This document shows, one piece after another, positions 23,916 to 36,800 of a stretch of 64,000 bases of DNA. The stretch covers positions 1 to 64,000 of the forward strand of contig JASJOG010000169.1 of NCBI GenBank assembly GCA_030142905.1, read 5' to 3'. The stretch comes from Heliopora coerulea (Eukaryota; Cnidaria; Anthozoa; Scleralcyonacea; Helioporidae). The notes under the pieces were generated by a model that had not been told where the DNA came from, made no database searches, and worked only from the letters and a program-made list of their open reading frames with translations. How positions within the stretch are numbered: position 1 is the stretch's first letter; each line of letters opens with the position of its first letter. Both the position numbers and the translations under genes were made by a program.

Positions 23916-26900
23916 GTGTATTTCCTCCCATAGTGAAACTAAAGTAGAGAATGAAGTGGCATCACACCATTGGTCAACTTTGGTTAATAAAGTAAATCCG
24001 GAATCAAATTAGAAGGTCAGAAGTCTGTGGTTACATATGGTGAAGGTGTTGCTTGTAATGGTTACTTTCGTTGGAAATCACGGTATATCACACAGACGAC
24101 TGCTGTAGATTTCATTCGCCTTCAGGTAAGAAAGTCAACAATATATAGCTTCCAGTAAGCGATAACCTCAAACAAAGCCTATCAAACGCAAACCCAGGAA
24201 CTTACTAAACATAAGTGAACTCAAGTCTGCTTCACACAAAGCGACGTAACGACTGGGTCACGCGAAACCAAAGCAAACTCAGTCTCCCCAATTCGCGATG
24301 GAGTCAAGGAAATCACCAAATAAGAAAAAAAATACTGTTTTCTTTCTTTCGTTATGTTAATGTCCTTAAGAGACTTTCTTTTCATGTTTCAATGGGCGGC
24401 AGTCAACGCTAACGAGAGAGTGCGAATTCTGTTTTTTATTGATTCACTGGACGCTTTGCGAACATTCCAACGCTTTGATCTTAAACTTGGGAAGGTCAAA
24501 ATTGGATTTCACCTTTAAAGAAATGTAGCAAGCGTTACGTCTTTTCGTGGATTTTTTGGTTCAAGGTTCCTAATCGACGATGGCTGCTTTCGAGAGAGTA
24601 CAGCAATTGTCCAAAGAAATTTCTTCAAGTAGAAATTTTCGCGAACATATCGTTTGTCATCAATCGTCACAGTCGACTTTCGCCAGCTCAAGCTTGGCAG
24701 ATCTTGCATGCGTCTTCCATTGACTTAATCCATCTCAAACTAACTTTATATTCACTCTTTATGTACTCTTACCCGCTCTAATGATGTTTCGCGATGCGAT
24801 GAAGCGTTTTAAACTTAAAGTCATATCAAGATTATTTGCTAAATTACATATTAAATGGCTTAGTTTCGTGTTTAGTGCTGGGGCATTTACACACATATAT
24901 CATATTACGATTGTGATTATCGTCTGGTTGCATTCCCTACCAATGACTGAGTAATAGAACAGACCCTGGTTAACTGACTGAGATTTGGTTCTTGATTCCT
25001 CTCTAAATTAAATAATTTTAAGACAGTGTCAATTGTCACAGAAGATTTGTACTTGGTGGGCCATCTCAAGGACTAATAAAACAGCCTTAATGCGGCTAGG
25101 CAGCCATTCAATACTGTAGGGTATTTGGTAACATACCAAATTTGCTTCGTACCCACGTCTTTAGGAGGAGTAATGAAAGAGCAGAGATACTGTTTTAACG
25201 CTTACCGTATGATCTACACGGAAAAGAAGCTAAGGGGCATGATGTTTGTGCAAATCATGGTCATTTCGCTACATCTATTTCATTGTTATCATAGCTTCGA
25301 GTTTAAGCGCGTTATTCGCAGAGATATGAAAGTTTGTCTGTCCTCTTACTTCTCGTAAGCGTAAATATTTTACCGTAAATCGTCATAATGCGTAAACGAT
25401 GTCATTTTATATTTCAGTGTGCATTAATAGACACATGTTTTAAGTTTGACTATCCTTTGCCGTTTTCCAACTACATTCATCTCTCCTAATACAGCCACAA
25501 AACACAATTTTTCCGCCTCAAATCTTTCGACAGCATACGGTGGACAGTAAAACATGCACGTCCGTACATCAAGTTTCTTTCCGATGTACTCACAAAGATT
25601 AAGCAAATCTGGAACAATTAATCTCAAACTGAGAATCGATCTTAGCGAGTACGTCGAATCGATGCCTGCCACCATTTTGGCACAGGATAAGAAACAACCA
25701 GAAGTCTCACTTCGTGTCGGCACTCTGATGTTTTTGTCCCAGGGCATGTCGCCTCGCGCATAAAGTAAGCCGGCCAGCCACCGTGTTCTCTGCAAGTGTA
25801 ACTTGCCCAAATCTCAAGGAAACAGTAAGGAATTTCACTAACTAAAGCGATTTTTTGGAGCTAAAGACATCGGGCAGCCATTTTATCGAGCTAATCACAT
25901 AAAGCAAAGGTATGTTGATCACATTTCTTGGACAAAGACTGAATACATCGTAAAACTAAGAGAATTTTAGAAAATTGTTATGAATTTTAGCAAATTTAGT
26001 TCTCTAAAATCTGTCTTTCATGTTTTCGCAATTCGAGTCAGTTAAGAACAATAATGCACCTGGTATTTTGTCCTTGTGCCATCTGTTTATCGGCTGGTAA
26101 CCTTCTCATTGTCTTTATAACTCCGTCAATACTGGTTCGGTTAATTTACAGTACGTTTCTTACGTTAGTGGAGTGATCAACCTGTGGCTATATTTTTATT
26201 TTTGAAAGATATGAAAAGTTGTTGAATTAACGTTTCACAGCAGAGTGCGAGCCCAGTCTAATTAAGAATTTCAAAACACATTTTCTGAAGACCGCAGAGC
26301 ACACAAAACTGGAAAATGTTGGGGATTGTATAAGAGCAAGTTTTCCTAATCTAACTTGCTATGTGAACATTAATATTTCCAAGAACTGGCAATGCAGTCA
26401 ATAAACTTCCTAAACAAAATTATTAATCCTTAAATATTTGCAGTATGTGGCTGATATGTTGCACAATTAGTAGCTCAATCACTTTTAGTGTGCCACCATC
26501 AAGTTGAGCTGTTACTCTTGAAAACTTTTCACAACAGATCTTGTATGGCTTTTATTTTTCTCTTGTACTACTTTTGCTAACAGTTTTTCCTGTAATCTAT
26601 AGATGCAGCAGCCAAAGTTTGACCCTGACTAGATGTGTTGGTCAGTGCTGGTACACCTGATGTAGCTACCAAATGGGGAATGTTCCCTAAACCTTCAGCA
26701 GAATTTCTCCCATAAAAATCAAGTGACTTAATGAACAGTTCATACAAAGTCACTATTGAACAAAACAGCCCTCTCCTTTTGCCAACTTTCCTTGCTAGAC
26801 TTCCACCAACCTGATTAATACTCTTTCAATTAGATTCCTTTAACTATTAGACCTGCAATTATTTTCCTAAGAGGGAAACCCAGGCTATGATGAGTTTACA

Positions 26901-29635
26901 CAAAGCATTATTTTGTAAAATCTTTGTACTTGAATGTAGAGGAAAAAACATTACTATAAATATATCATCATTAAAATGGAAATGATGAATTTTGTTTCAA
27001 AACAACTTGGAACACAGAAGGTTGTACATACGATGGCCAAATCTGTTTGATTTTGCTAATACATTCCAATGCTAATTTATGATAGCACATGTAACATCCA
27101 GCTCTAATTTTTCAACAGTTTTCATTTAAAATCAACTTCAGTTTTGATGAAACCACTCATTTAATAGTCACACACGTATATACTGTTTTTAATGGTACAT
27201 CCATATTTGTAATTTTGGGAAATCATGAGAAGTTATTGAGTATGCTGAAAGTCAGTCTGGCCTACATATGGAATATCATTGTCATTAAAAATTTAAAATT
27301 GCCATTGAAAATGTGGAATAAACTACTATACATTAAAAGTAAAATTGGAACAATTTTTTATCAATTTATTCCTGTTGTACTCTTGCAATTTCTATATAGT
27401 TATATATATTTATATCATTATAAAAACTTAAAAAGTCATTTGGTTTGTCTTGAGACAGTGTGAAGCCAAAAGTCCAAAATCAGTGATCTCATGTCATGAC
27501 TGCCATTTATGTTATACTTCCATTCCTTGAAATGAATAGGAATTATCAGGGGGGTTGGGGGCTTAATTTTCGAAACTACATATTTCAAGCTTGAAATTTG
27601 CAGGTAGATTACTAATAATGACCTTGAAAATTCAAATTTTTCTATGATTCGAATATCTCTTTGATGAAAAAATGCAAACTTTCCCACATTTCTTAATGGT
27701 TCTTCATTAATTTAACTCTCAATTAGCAGTACATGAAAAATTATTGCACTTGATTTTTATTACAGTGAAACAAAAACACATAAGCATTCTTCAAAATGAT
27801 ATGATCACTTACATCTTTGTAAATATGTTTCCATAAGCTGTGATTTACAGAGTGCAACACACTACAATACGTAAGTTTCTATACTAGCAGTGATAAAAAT
27901 TGCATAAAATATCGTCATTAGGTCCCATTTTGAAATACAGAAACCCCGTGTTTCCACAACGACTGACAAGGGTCACTCAGCCAAATGGAACCTTTGGCAA
28001 CTAAAAACTAAAAGAAAAAAAATCAAATTACCCGGAACATAGCAGAAAAAAAGTTTACAGGTAGTCCTCGGCCAGAAGAAGAGTGAACAAGGTACTGACT
28101 GTTGTAACATACTCTTGGCGTATATAATTATAAATATTGTTTGAATGAACAGTTTACCCAAGTACAGCACGAGTTCAGATTTTTAAAACTAGAATAATAC
28201 GCTAAATCATCACTCAATGACTAAACTCTTACTTCCGTGCATTTAAAAATTGAATGCAAAGCAGTGATCAAGATAATTCGAAAATGTTGGGTATGGTGTT
28301 GTTCTTCTGTTGTAAACATCTTCATTTAAGATATTTCCTTTCATCGTGCGGGTCCTCAAGTGCTCAATAATAAAACTTTGATTCTAAAAAGATGTTAATT
28401 CCAAACGCACAATATATAATAAATGCCGTAAGTCGTAGCGGAGACCTGCTGTTGACTAAGATTGATTCTTAGTTATGAGAGTGAGCGAGTCAGCAAATGA
28501 AGCGAACATTCTGTTGCTAAAAATGAGCTAAATACTGCTCGAAAATTATATTTATACGGCTTCTAAAAAAATAAAAGTAATCCTTTACCTTCATTTTAAA
28601 AGGAATAAACGTAGACTTAAAATCGTCCAGTTTCTTCTCCAGATTCGGTCTATTTCAGTGGTCCAACATTGATTTCTTCACTTTTCGCTACATTATTCCT
28701 TGTTGCACTAGCTGGAGTACAATTGCTGAGAGCTGTGGTTGACAACGTGGCGGAAGCCGCGCATGCGCATTGAAAAAATGGGCACAACTTTTCTTCAGAG
28801 TGAGATTTCTGGTTATTCCTTATTCTGTGATTCTGCTTGTAATAAAAGCTGAAGCAAAGGGATGAGCCACCAGACACTGACTCTGTTGTCAGCAGTATTT
28901 TAGTTGTGTTTCAACGTGTTAACCTTAGAAAGAACAAAATAAAAGTCAATTGACAAACGCTCTGTCAACTAGTTTCACTATATCAAGTCAGGTTCTCTGT
29001 GAAGAACCACTTCATCTGATCACGGCGTAATCTGAAGTCTATCAAATTCGGCGTCGAGTTGACATGAACTTATCATCCTAAATTTCATGCTTATAATTAT
29101 CTAATTAAAAACAAGGCGTTCAGTTATTTATAAGTAACCCTGCAAATGTTTTATTTAATAGTGAGGCACAAATAAATCCAAAATTATATCACAAATTTGT
29201 ACTTTTGTGGATTTCTCGAAGGAAAAGAATAATCAAAATTTAAGTTGAGTCATACGTTCCTGCGATGACTCAAGACCTACCTTTGTTTTAAAATGTACAA
29301 GTGTTTTTACTGCTTGTTAGCAGAGTGACAACACACCCGTTCCGCTTCTTCGAAATCACTTATACTAAGAGATCTAAAACAGGTCCTGTTTACACGAACC
29401 CGGGTTAACCGCCAACCCGGGTCAGGACGCCAACTTGGATTGTTATCACAGACGACAGTAAACTAGGCTGGTAACACAATCTTGCTGTTATGCTACGTGT
29501 GGATCAATCGTTTTGTGACGGGATTATTCTTGCCATAGCTCACTAGGTTAGAGAAGTTGAATTTCAAGTTATCAGTGTTTCTGTCCCACACAACGCCCAT
29601 AACTTTGATTTCATTCTCGGACCAACTGTGTTTTT
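23916..29635. other. No recognisable gene in ~5.7 kb
   Basis: AT-rich sequence without persuasive coding signal. The longest frame is minus 25424-25810 (128 residues, no family recognised, no obvious signal or repeats). 26900-28250 is particularly A/T rich. Part of this could be intron or intergenic DNA of a host gene I cannot identify. The palindromic CGAACCCGGGTTAACCG / CCAACCCGGGTC near 29395-29425 resembles a MITE end. Confidence 0.5.
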
Positions 29636-30165
29636 TTAATGAATTCTTTGAGTAGCCTTCGCCATCTTCAACAGTGGTGGGCTTAGAGATGTTCCCTGTT
29701 TTGGGGGATCGCGTTCTGTTGTCAAAGACAAGACGGATTCTTCTTCTTTGATCATTTCTTCCAGTTCCTTGCTGTTAGTAGCCCATTTCTTCATGTTGAA
29801 TCCTTCTTCCCCGAAGTACTCCTTCAGTTTACAGTAGAGGTTGAAGTATTTCTTGGCTGATTCTTTCAGTTCTTGAGGCATAATCGTCCACGCATAATGA
29901 CTTCAATACATCGGCATGAAATTGAGGATCGGTGATTTCATATTTGGCAAGAAGATTTCTAAGGACAGCGTTTAAAATGAAGGGAGAGCACACAAGACCA
30001 AACACAACACGTGTAAATCGTAGGACGATCACATTCACTGATTTGGACTGTACATCACAGACCCATAAAAATCTCAATAGATCTCTTTGCCCTTGTGTAA
30101 TTTCCACATTAAGGAAAGCTTTCTCTAGATCTAAACCAAGGCGGTTGAAAGAGCATAAGGACACG
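29636..30165 (-). pseudogene. BEL/Pao-type LTR retrotransposon reverse transcriptase fragment
   Basis: On the minus strand the upstream frame (from 30164) contains DLEKAFLNVEI, RDLLRFLW, VVFGLVCSPFILNAVL and VDDYASRTE, which are RT motifs typical of BEL/Pao polymerases. The usual aromatic-x-D-D active site is CVDD here. Near 29850 the frame shifts into a second one containing AKKYFNLYCKLKEYF and FNMKKWATNS, the conserved continuation. No LTRs, gag, protease or integrase are visible. This is an isolated, frameshifted relic. Confidence 0.85.
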
Positions 30166-33100
30166 GCCGGCGAAAGCTATTTTCCATTGGTCCGGCATAT
30201 TACTCTGAAAGCCAGGGTGTTGGGATGGGGTGGGTTTGTACTAGAGCGGAACTAAGACCAGGCAGCCATATGGAGACTGGGACTGGGAAATTAAGTGTTT
30301 TATTTACCAGATAACTTTTTTTAAAAAAAATCATTAGGGTTTAGATTAAAATGTCACAGGAGGTGACAGGACAACGGTTGGAATTAGGGTTAGGCTTAGG
30401 AAACCTAAATCAGGTAAATAAATATGGGCTGCAATGGGTTAAAGATCAACTGAAGTTTAAGAAGAATCCAATTAAAATATTTTATTTTGTTTCATTTTAT
30501 TTCTTTTCATCTCATCTCTCTTAAGTTTATTTACTTTTATTCCATATTTATTACAATTTCATTTCAATTTTCTTTCAATTCTATTTTATTTATTTTTTTT
30601 TTTGCTTTATTTTACCAATTACTTTTCCTGTACTTTACTTTTCTATCCCTTTCTGTACTTTACTGTATTTTATTTAATTTAATTTTGTTTAATTCAATTT
30701 TTTATCATAATTTATTGAATGGCCACCTGCAACACCTGGCACCGACTACTACGTTCCCTAAACATAAAGATGCAAACTTAGACAACTGGGAACAACAAAT
30801 ATTCTGAATATTTTCAATATCGTCGCATACTATACATCTTCTATTTTAACTAAAAGTACTTTTCATGTATTTTTATGTTTACTCTTCATAGTAAAACCAA
30901 CAACTGAAACAAACATGCAGGGAGGAGAGAGCCAGCAAGGGGAAAAGTAAGTGCACCAATGTTTACTTTAAAATTGCTGTAATGATTTATTGCTCTATAA
31001 TTAGGGGATAGAGCTTAACTTGTTTCTGGGTAAAATGATTATGGAACTCAGTAAGATAAGTTCAATGAGGTGGAAGTTTACATATGGTGGAAGGGGTTGG
31101 TGGTAGCAGACATGGACTTACAGGAACATCGTTTATTGCATCAAACTTTATCAGTACTTAGGTAAGGTACTTAATGCTATTTGCCTTCTACTTAAAGGTA
31201 GTGTGAAGGATTCTCCAAATGTATCCCGTTTATGATTTTATGTTTAACTTTAACAAGTATTATTATGCACGATGCGATTGTTATCCTGGTGTATGTAATA
31301 AACCCATGGCAATCTATGCAGCAAAATATACGCTTATAATTCGCTGCAGTTTGTCCGCGACAGTTTGTCCTTTGACAAAGAGAGCTATTTCTAAGCATAT
31401 AGTTCTGACTTCTAAACAAATAAACGGATAGAAATGCCACAACGACGAGAAATTTTCAAGCAACAACTTACAAGAAGCTCCGCTCAGTTCATTTTAGTGA
31501 AGAATACTAAGTAAACAGTAGTACCAACAAAAGAACGTAAATGAACCTAAAATGAAAACAAAAATTAGACAAAAGGGTTAAATTACACTGAAGACATACC
31601 ACTTATCAACAATATTTAAGAAAATTTTGCAGCGGCAACATATTCTGAAAAAAATCGTTCCGTTTAAAATCACTTTAGGTTATGAAACAAAGAGAGTACG
31701 GAATAAAAACAAAGTTCAAGAAGGACGTACAAAAACCACTCTGTCCGTCCGGAAACAATCATTTGTTTCGATACACATATTCCAAACCGTTGCATTTTAT
31801 CGATTTGAGTTTGACGTAAGTGACCAAGTCGGTAAGGACTGCAAGTCTGCAATACTTCAACCGTCGACAATCCAGAGGCTAACCCGAGATCTGTTTTTTT
31901 AATTAGATCTCTTGTCTACATCCTTGCACGAAGAAGTCAGAGTCAGTTAACGTTATCAGTAATGTTACTGACCAGTTGTTCGTTATTAATTTTCGCCATC
32001 TTAAACTTCTTTCGGAACAACAAAGACAGTACCATAATTCTTTAAAACCGTTTCGCGACAACACCATCCAAAATGTTAGTAAATTTCCTCATGTTGAAAC
32101 TCCTTATTTGGAATTCTTTTATTTTTCAAGTCACCCACTTCTTGTGCTTTTAGAAGCGTCATACGAACCTTATCATCATATAAACTGTTTCCAAATAGGT
32201 GTCTGCAATGGCATGGAAGAATCATTCTGTTGTTCTTGCATTAAATTATTGCACCTGTCCTTCGTGAAGACTGTTATAATTTGTTTGTTAGTTAAACAGA
32301 TTTACCAAATTTATTTTGTAGTTTTGAGTTCTCCTAACGACCAGAAAAAGCAACAGCTAGGATTTAGCTTGCAATAAGCTACTCATGAGAAAAAATTCCA
32401 TTGACAGGGAAGCCAGTAAGTTGAATAATTTATCAGCATTCGGGTTCGTTTCTTTTGTGGTAAACAACTCCAAACATGGCAGCGAGTTTATGAATTCATC
32501 ACGTTTAGGCAAGATCCATTTCAATTGTTTTTAGTTTCTGTTAATTCTGTCTGTATTTCATGAAGGTTTAATCTCTTGAAAGTTTAATCTCCAGTTTAAA
32601 ATCGTCTTCGTATTTGGTGATTCGTAAAGCACTAATGTTCTTCATAAGACTGGGATAGTTCTTCCAGGTAAAATCCACTTGTAGTTCGCTCAATGCGAGG
32701 TTTCACTATAAAAAATATGATGAAAAACGACAGTTTTCACCAAAAACACAAATTATTTCCCATTTGATTCTGCCTTCGTCATGTTGAGTCGAGGACCTCG
32801 ATTTGCAAGAAAAGATTTGGGACATAGAAGTTTGGCCCCCTTTTTACCACAAATTTGCTCAAAAATGGCAGCGTTTAAGTTTCATTCAAATTTTCAGGAC
32901 AATGCCTACTGTAGTTTTACTTATGATCTCTATGGTTCTAATCACCTATAAGTTATTATTGAGATTTATAACGTAATTTTCTGGCCAATGATTGTGAGGG
33001 ATTTTCGATAATCACCAGTGTCATTATACTATCATACTGTATACACTTTCACATTGGTGAATAATTAACTACCTTTTATTCTCATACCATAAAAAAGTGT

Positions 33101-33282
33101 ATAGTTATAACAATTGTGAGGCTATTGTTCTAAACCCGGATACTTTTGAGTTGGCAACTGAGATTCGATGCTGTAGGGGCTAAAGTCCCCGACCGGGTGC
33201 TTAAATGAAGGGGGGTAGCGGGAGAGCAGAGACGTGGCATCCATTTTTCTAAAATTTGAATACGCATGTTTTGAATAGGAAA
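30166..33282. other. No gene seen in ~3.1 kb upstream of the host gene
   Basis: Includes the T-rich tract at 30481-30720 and otherwise ordinary AT-rich DNA. Frames at 31976-32377 and 31627-31902 match nothing I recognise. The last few hundred bases probably include the promoter and any non-coding first exon of the gene starting at 33283. TTTTGAATAG just before the ATG could be a 3' splice site, but this is not proven. Confidence 0.45.
30481..30720. repeat. Strand-asymmetric T-rich low-complexity tract
   Basis: Runs of TTTTATTT, TTTCATTTT and CTTTTC with very few G on the plus strand for about 240 bp. The open frame across it is low-complexity Phe/Ser/Leu. Confidence 0.7.
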
Positions 33283-33850
33283 ATGTCTATTAGGGATGCA
33301 GCCTTGAAAGGAGATTTGGATGGTGTTAAAACTGCAGTGGAGAATGGCGCAGACATTGAGGAGCTTGTAGATTACTCGGGGGGAACTACTTTACATGTTG
33401 CTGGCCGGGATGGATATTTCTCAATAACTGATTATCTAATCCAACGTGGTGCGGAAGTTAACTGTACAGATCATCGTGGTCACTTGCCTATTCACTATGC
33501 CTGCAGACGTGGTCATCTAGATACTGTCAAATTACTACTCAGCAAAGGCAGTGACTTCACATCAAAAAGTAACGATGGTGATACTCCACTTCATCTTGCA
33601 TCACTTAAAGGACATTCATCAGTTGCTGAATATCTAATCCAACGTGGTGCAGAAGTTAACTGTAGAAACATGTTTGATTACTTGCCTATTCACTATGCCT
33701 GCCTGTATGGTCATCTAGATGCCGTAAAATTGCTCATCAACAAAGGAAGTGACTTCACATCAGCAAATAACAATGGTCATACTCCACTTCATCTTGCATC
33801 AAAGCATAGACATACCCGAGTGACTGAATATCTTACGCAGCATGGTGCAG
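33283..33850 (+). CDS. Exon 1: six ankyrin repeats
   Basis: ATG at 33283 gives MSIRDAALKGDLDGV. Repeats start with the GADIEEL cap, then alternate between a TTLH/TPLHLA-type repeat ending in RGAEVNC and an LPIHYAC-type repeat ending in KGSDFTS. A 198-bp pair of repeats (about 33441-33638 and 33636-33834) is tandemly duplicated. The exon ends GGTGCAG|GTAATT, phase 1. The open frame runs on only three codons into the intron. Confidence 0.88.
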
Positions 33851-36800
33851 GTAATTAATGTTAATTGTAATTTATTCTGATGCATCAAAGATGTTTATAT
33901 TTTATATTTTTCAATTTCGACCTTTAATTGTTTATCAAGTATTTTCCATTCTAATATGGGGTTACTATTCTCAGTAATATGAAATAAATAAATTAAAGTG
34001 CTGATGCAGCAGAAGCAGTCTGTGCTTTTCACCAGGCCCCCAGACAGGCAACAGGAGGCAAAGTGGTCATCCAGAGGCTTGCACCCCACAACTTTCACGT
34101 TATGTCCTATGCGCCAAAAACAGTTTCATTCGGGATTAAGGCTTTAAGGGCTGAAGTCCCAAACGACTCTTTTTCTAAGAGCGGCATTTCTAGCCATCAA
34201 TGTCCTGAAAACGTTGACCTAGATATGAAGTCATTCTTGTGTTGTTGATAGACAAACGTAAAACCAACTGATGACTATTTATTTGAAGACTGATAGCCGT
34301 TGAAAAGCAAAGTTTGCATAAGTTTACGCATGAGTACTGGTTAGTAATTTGAATCAATATACATGGTGGAGAAAGAATATTCCATTTGCGATAGAATATT
34401 CTTTATGCATACCCAGGGGCGGGCTGACAACATTTTGGCCTCCAGGCAGGAGGAAAACTTGGGCCCCTAAGAAAAAATTAATACTAAGTGCCTAAATGTC
34501 GTGTATAGCTCGACTATAACCACTTCTTTTAGATTTTAAACTAAGCACGAGTGCATGAGACACTAAATTAACCAATAATCAAACGTATTTATTTGAACAA
34601 GTTTTTTCCGCTCTTTGTGACTTATTGTAGTCTTTCGTGGTCTGCAGTAAAAGTAAAGAGCTAAGTTCCTTCGACGTTTGAGCAAACTTGTCGATGATGC
34701 GTTCTTTGTCATTCTTAAGCTGCAGTGCAATATCCTTTTCCACAGCAATCAACATAAGTGCCTCAAGATTGTCCTGCGTTAAAGACGATCTTAGTCTCGT
34801 TCTCAATATTTTGAGTTTTGAAAAGGATCGTTCGCGCAAGCATTATTTAATGCATAGTGAAATCAAGTATTTGTAAACTACAGTGTAAGTACAAGTTTTC
34901 GTATGCTGTTGAGAATAGCCTGTAATGGAACAGCAATCTGAAGGCACACGAAAGATAGTTTTGTCAAACGACCTTCTTTACCAATTCGTTTGACTTTGAG
35001 GGCGGATGCTCATTCATTTCACCATCTAAGTTTTCATTTTCGGCTTCATCTGAATCGTCGTCGGGATCCAGTGGCAGTAGGCCTTGTTTGAGTGCAACGT
35101 AATTTAATGCAAAGGATACGAGATCCTCTCGTAACGGTACCATGTCAACTTCGGGCAAGACTTCAGGTATTGCGCTAAGCTTTGTTACGCTAGCTGTGCT
35201 AAGCTACTTTCTTTGTGCAGATCTTTGTGACCACTGAATCGTCTGTTGATGCTTTGTACCACTGTGTCTACAATGACATTATGACAGGAAATCTCAAAAT
35301 GTCTCGTTGAACTATCTACTGCGGTGGGCGACGTGGATCGTCGATTTGAACGAATTTCTGGAAAGTTTGGTGGAAGATTGATGTTTTCTCTCGCTAACTC
35401 ACCAATAACTTTATTGATAAATGTAGCTTCATGATTGGTGGACGTCGGCAAAATTTCTGGTGATCGGGCAGCCTGACGGTTGAATTCTCAATGCTTGCAG
35501 AACTCTAATCTGGCAGTTTTTATGGTTTTACGATTTCTATACCCGTGAATCGGCGGCTGCCTATGATTGTCAGCGACTTTTCTATGATTCGAAGGACTCC
35601 TTTGCTGAAAAAAATTAATTTTTTCCCTCCGGGTTGTTTTGGGCCACCAGAGTATCTGGGCCCTCGGTGCACGTCCGATTACCTGACCTCTCAGTTTGCC
35701 CCTGTGCATGTCTGCTTTTGGAGCCTTCTTTTCTTTCTTTTCTTTGTTATGGGGGCGTGGTATTTTCCACTCCCGCCACGGATGGCAATTTTCCTCGTTA
35801 CTCCACTGGGGTTAGGGTTACTTGACCCTAATCCCAATCCTAAACCTAACCCTAAATGTCAACTTCATTTGAAAAAATTACCACTTCCGGTAATTGCATC
35901 CCGGCTTATTGAGATGGGAGTTCACGAAAGCACGACGTGACCTTGCAATTTGATTTCTCTTGTGCAACAAAGGAAATGAATAATCCCAAGAGTATTCTTG
36001 ACACCGCCCTGGCTCCAGTAAAGACATGAGGAAGAACATTTTCACCGTTTCGCGGTAACGGCAGCTTTTAAAACACTGGGAAGTTTCAAGTGTGTTCAAC
36101 GAAAAATGTTAATCGACCGACTGGAATAGCTTGGAAGCATTTTAGAAAGAAGAAAAAAATGTCTTGGTTTGGAATATGAGGTTTGCTTCAAGGCTGTAGG
36201 ATTGGAACTACTTTGTTTACTGGCGTCGGCGCCGCAGCTTTCGTAAACTTTCTCCTGGTACTATTAATTAGAATACGGAAGCAAATGACAGTGTAGCTTT
36301 AATACAGAAGGAATCGAATGACAGTACAGGATTTTATCTGTAATACTCAGGGGAATTCAGTGAAAAGTCTCTCGCCTGTTAATTATAATTCTTTGGTAGA
36401 TTGGTCATACGTAAATAGATGGATTATTAAATAGGCGATGGATGGAAATTTGCCTTAATGTAACTGTTTGACCATGTTGGGAATTGAAAATAGTTTGAGA
36501 TTGATTCGAGCAAATTCATGCCGTCATGAAATGAAAATAATAATGACATCACAAAATTCTCGGAGCTTCTAATTAATTCTTTTTGCTCGGGGGCGCGTAG
36601 GCCTTACCCACCCTTCCCACCCTGTAGTTGCGCCACTAGAACCACTTGTTTCGTTTCGAAAGCAGTCAAGATCATTCGTGATTGTCGGCCATAGTCCAAT
36701 TACAATGAAGTAATCGATTTGTCTAAATAGAACCTACGTTTCCACGGACAGGCTTGCAGTTCGAAGCATCAGACAAAAGCTTGCTTCCGAGTAACCGACG

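Noticed and set aside
25424..25810. 128-codon minus frame
   Set aside because: Looks moderately protein-like but no family, signal or partner exon could be recognised; left as unsupported.
31976..32377. 133-codon plus frame upstream of the ROCO gene
   Set aside because: Starts with TTG, no domain, no splice signals or repeat of the pattern elsewhere.
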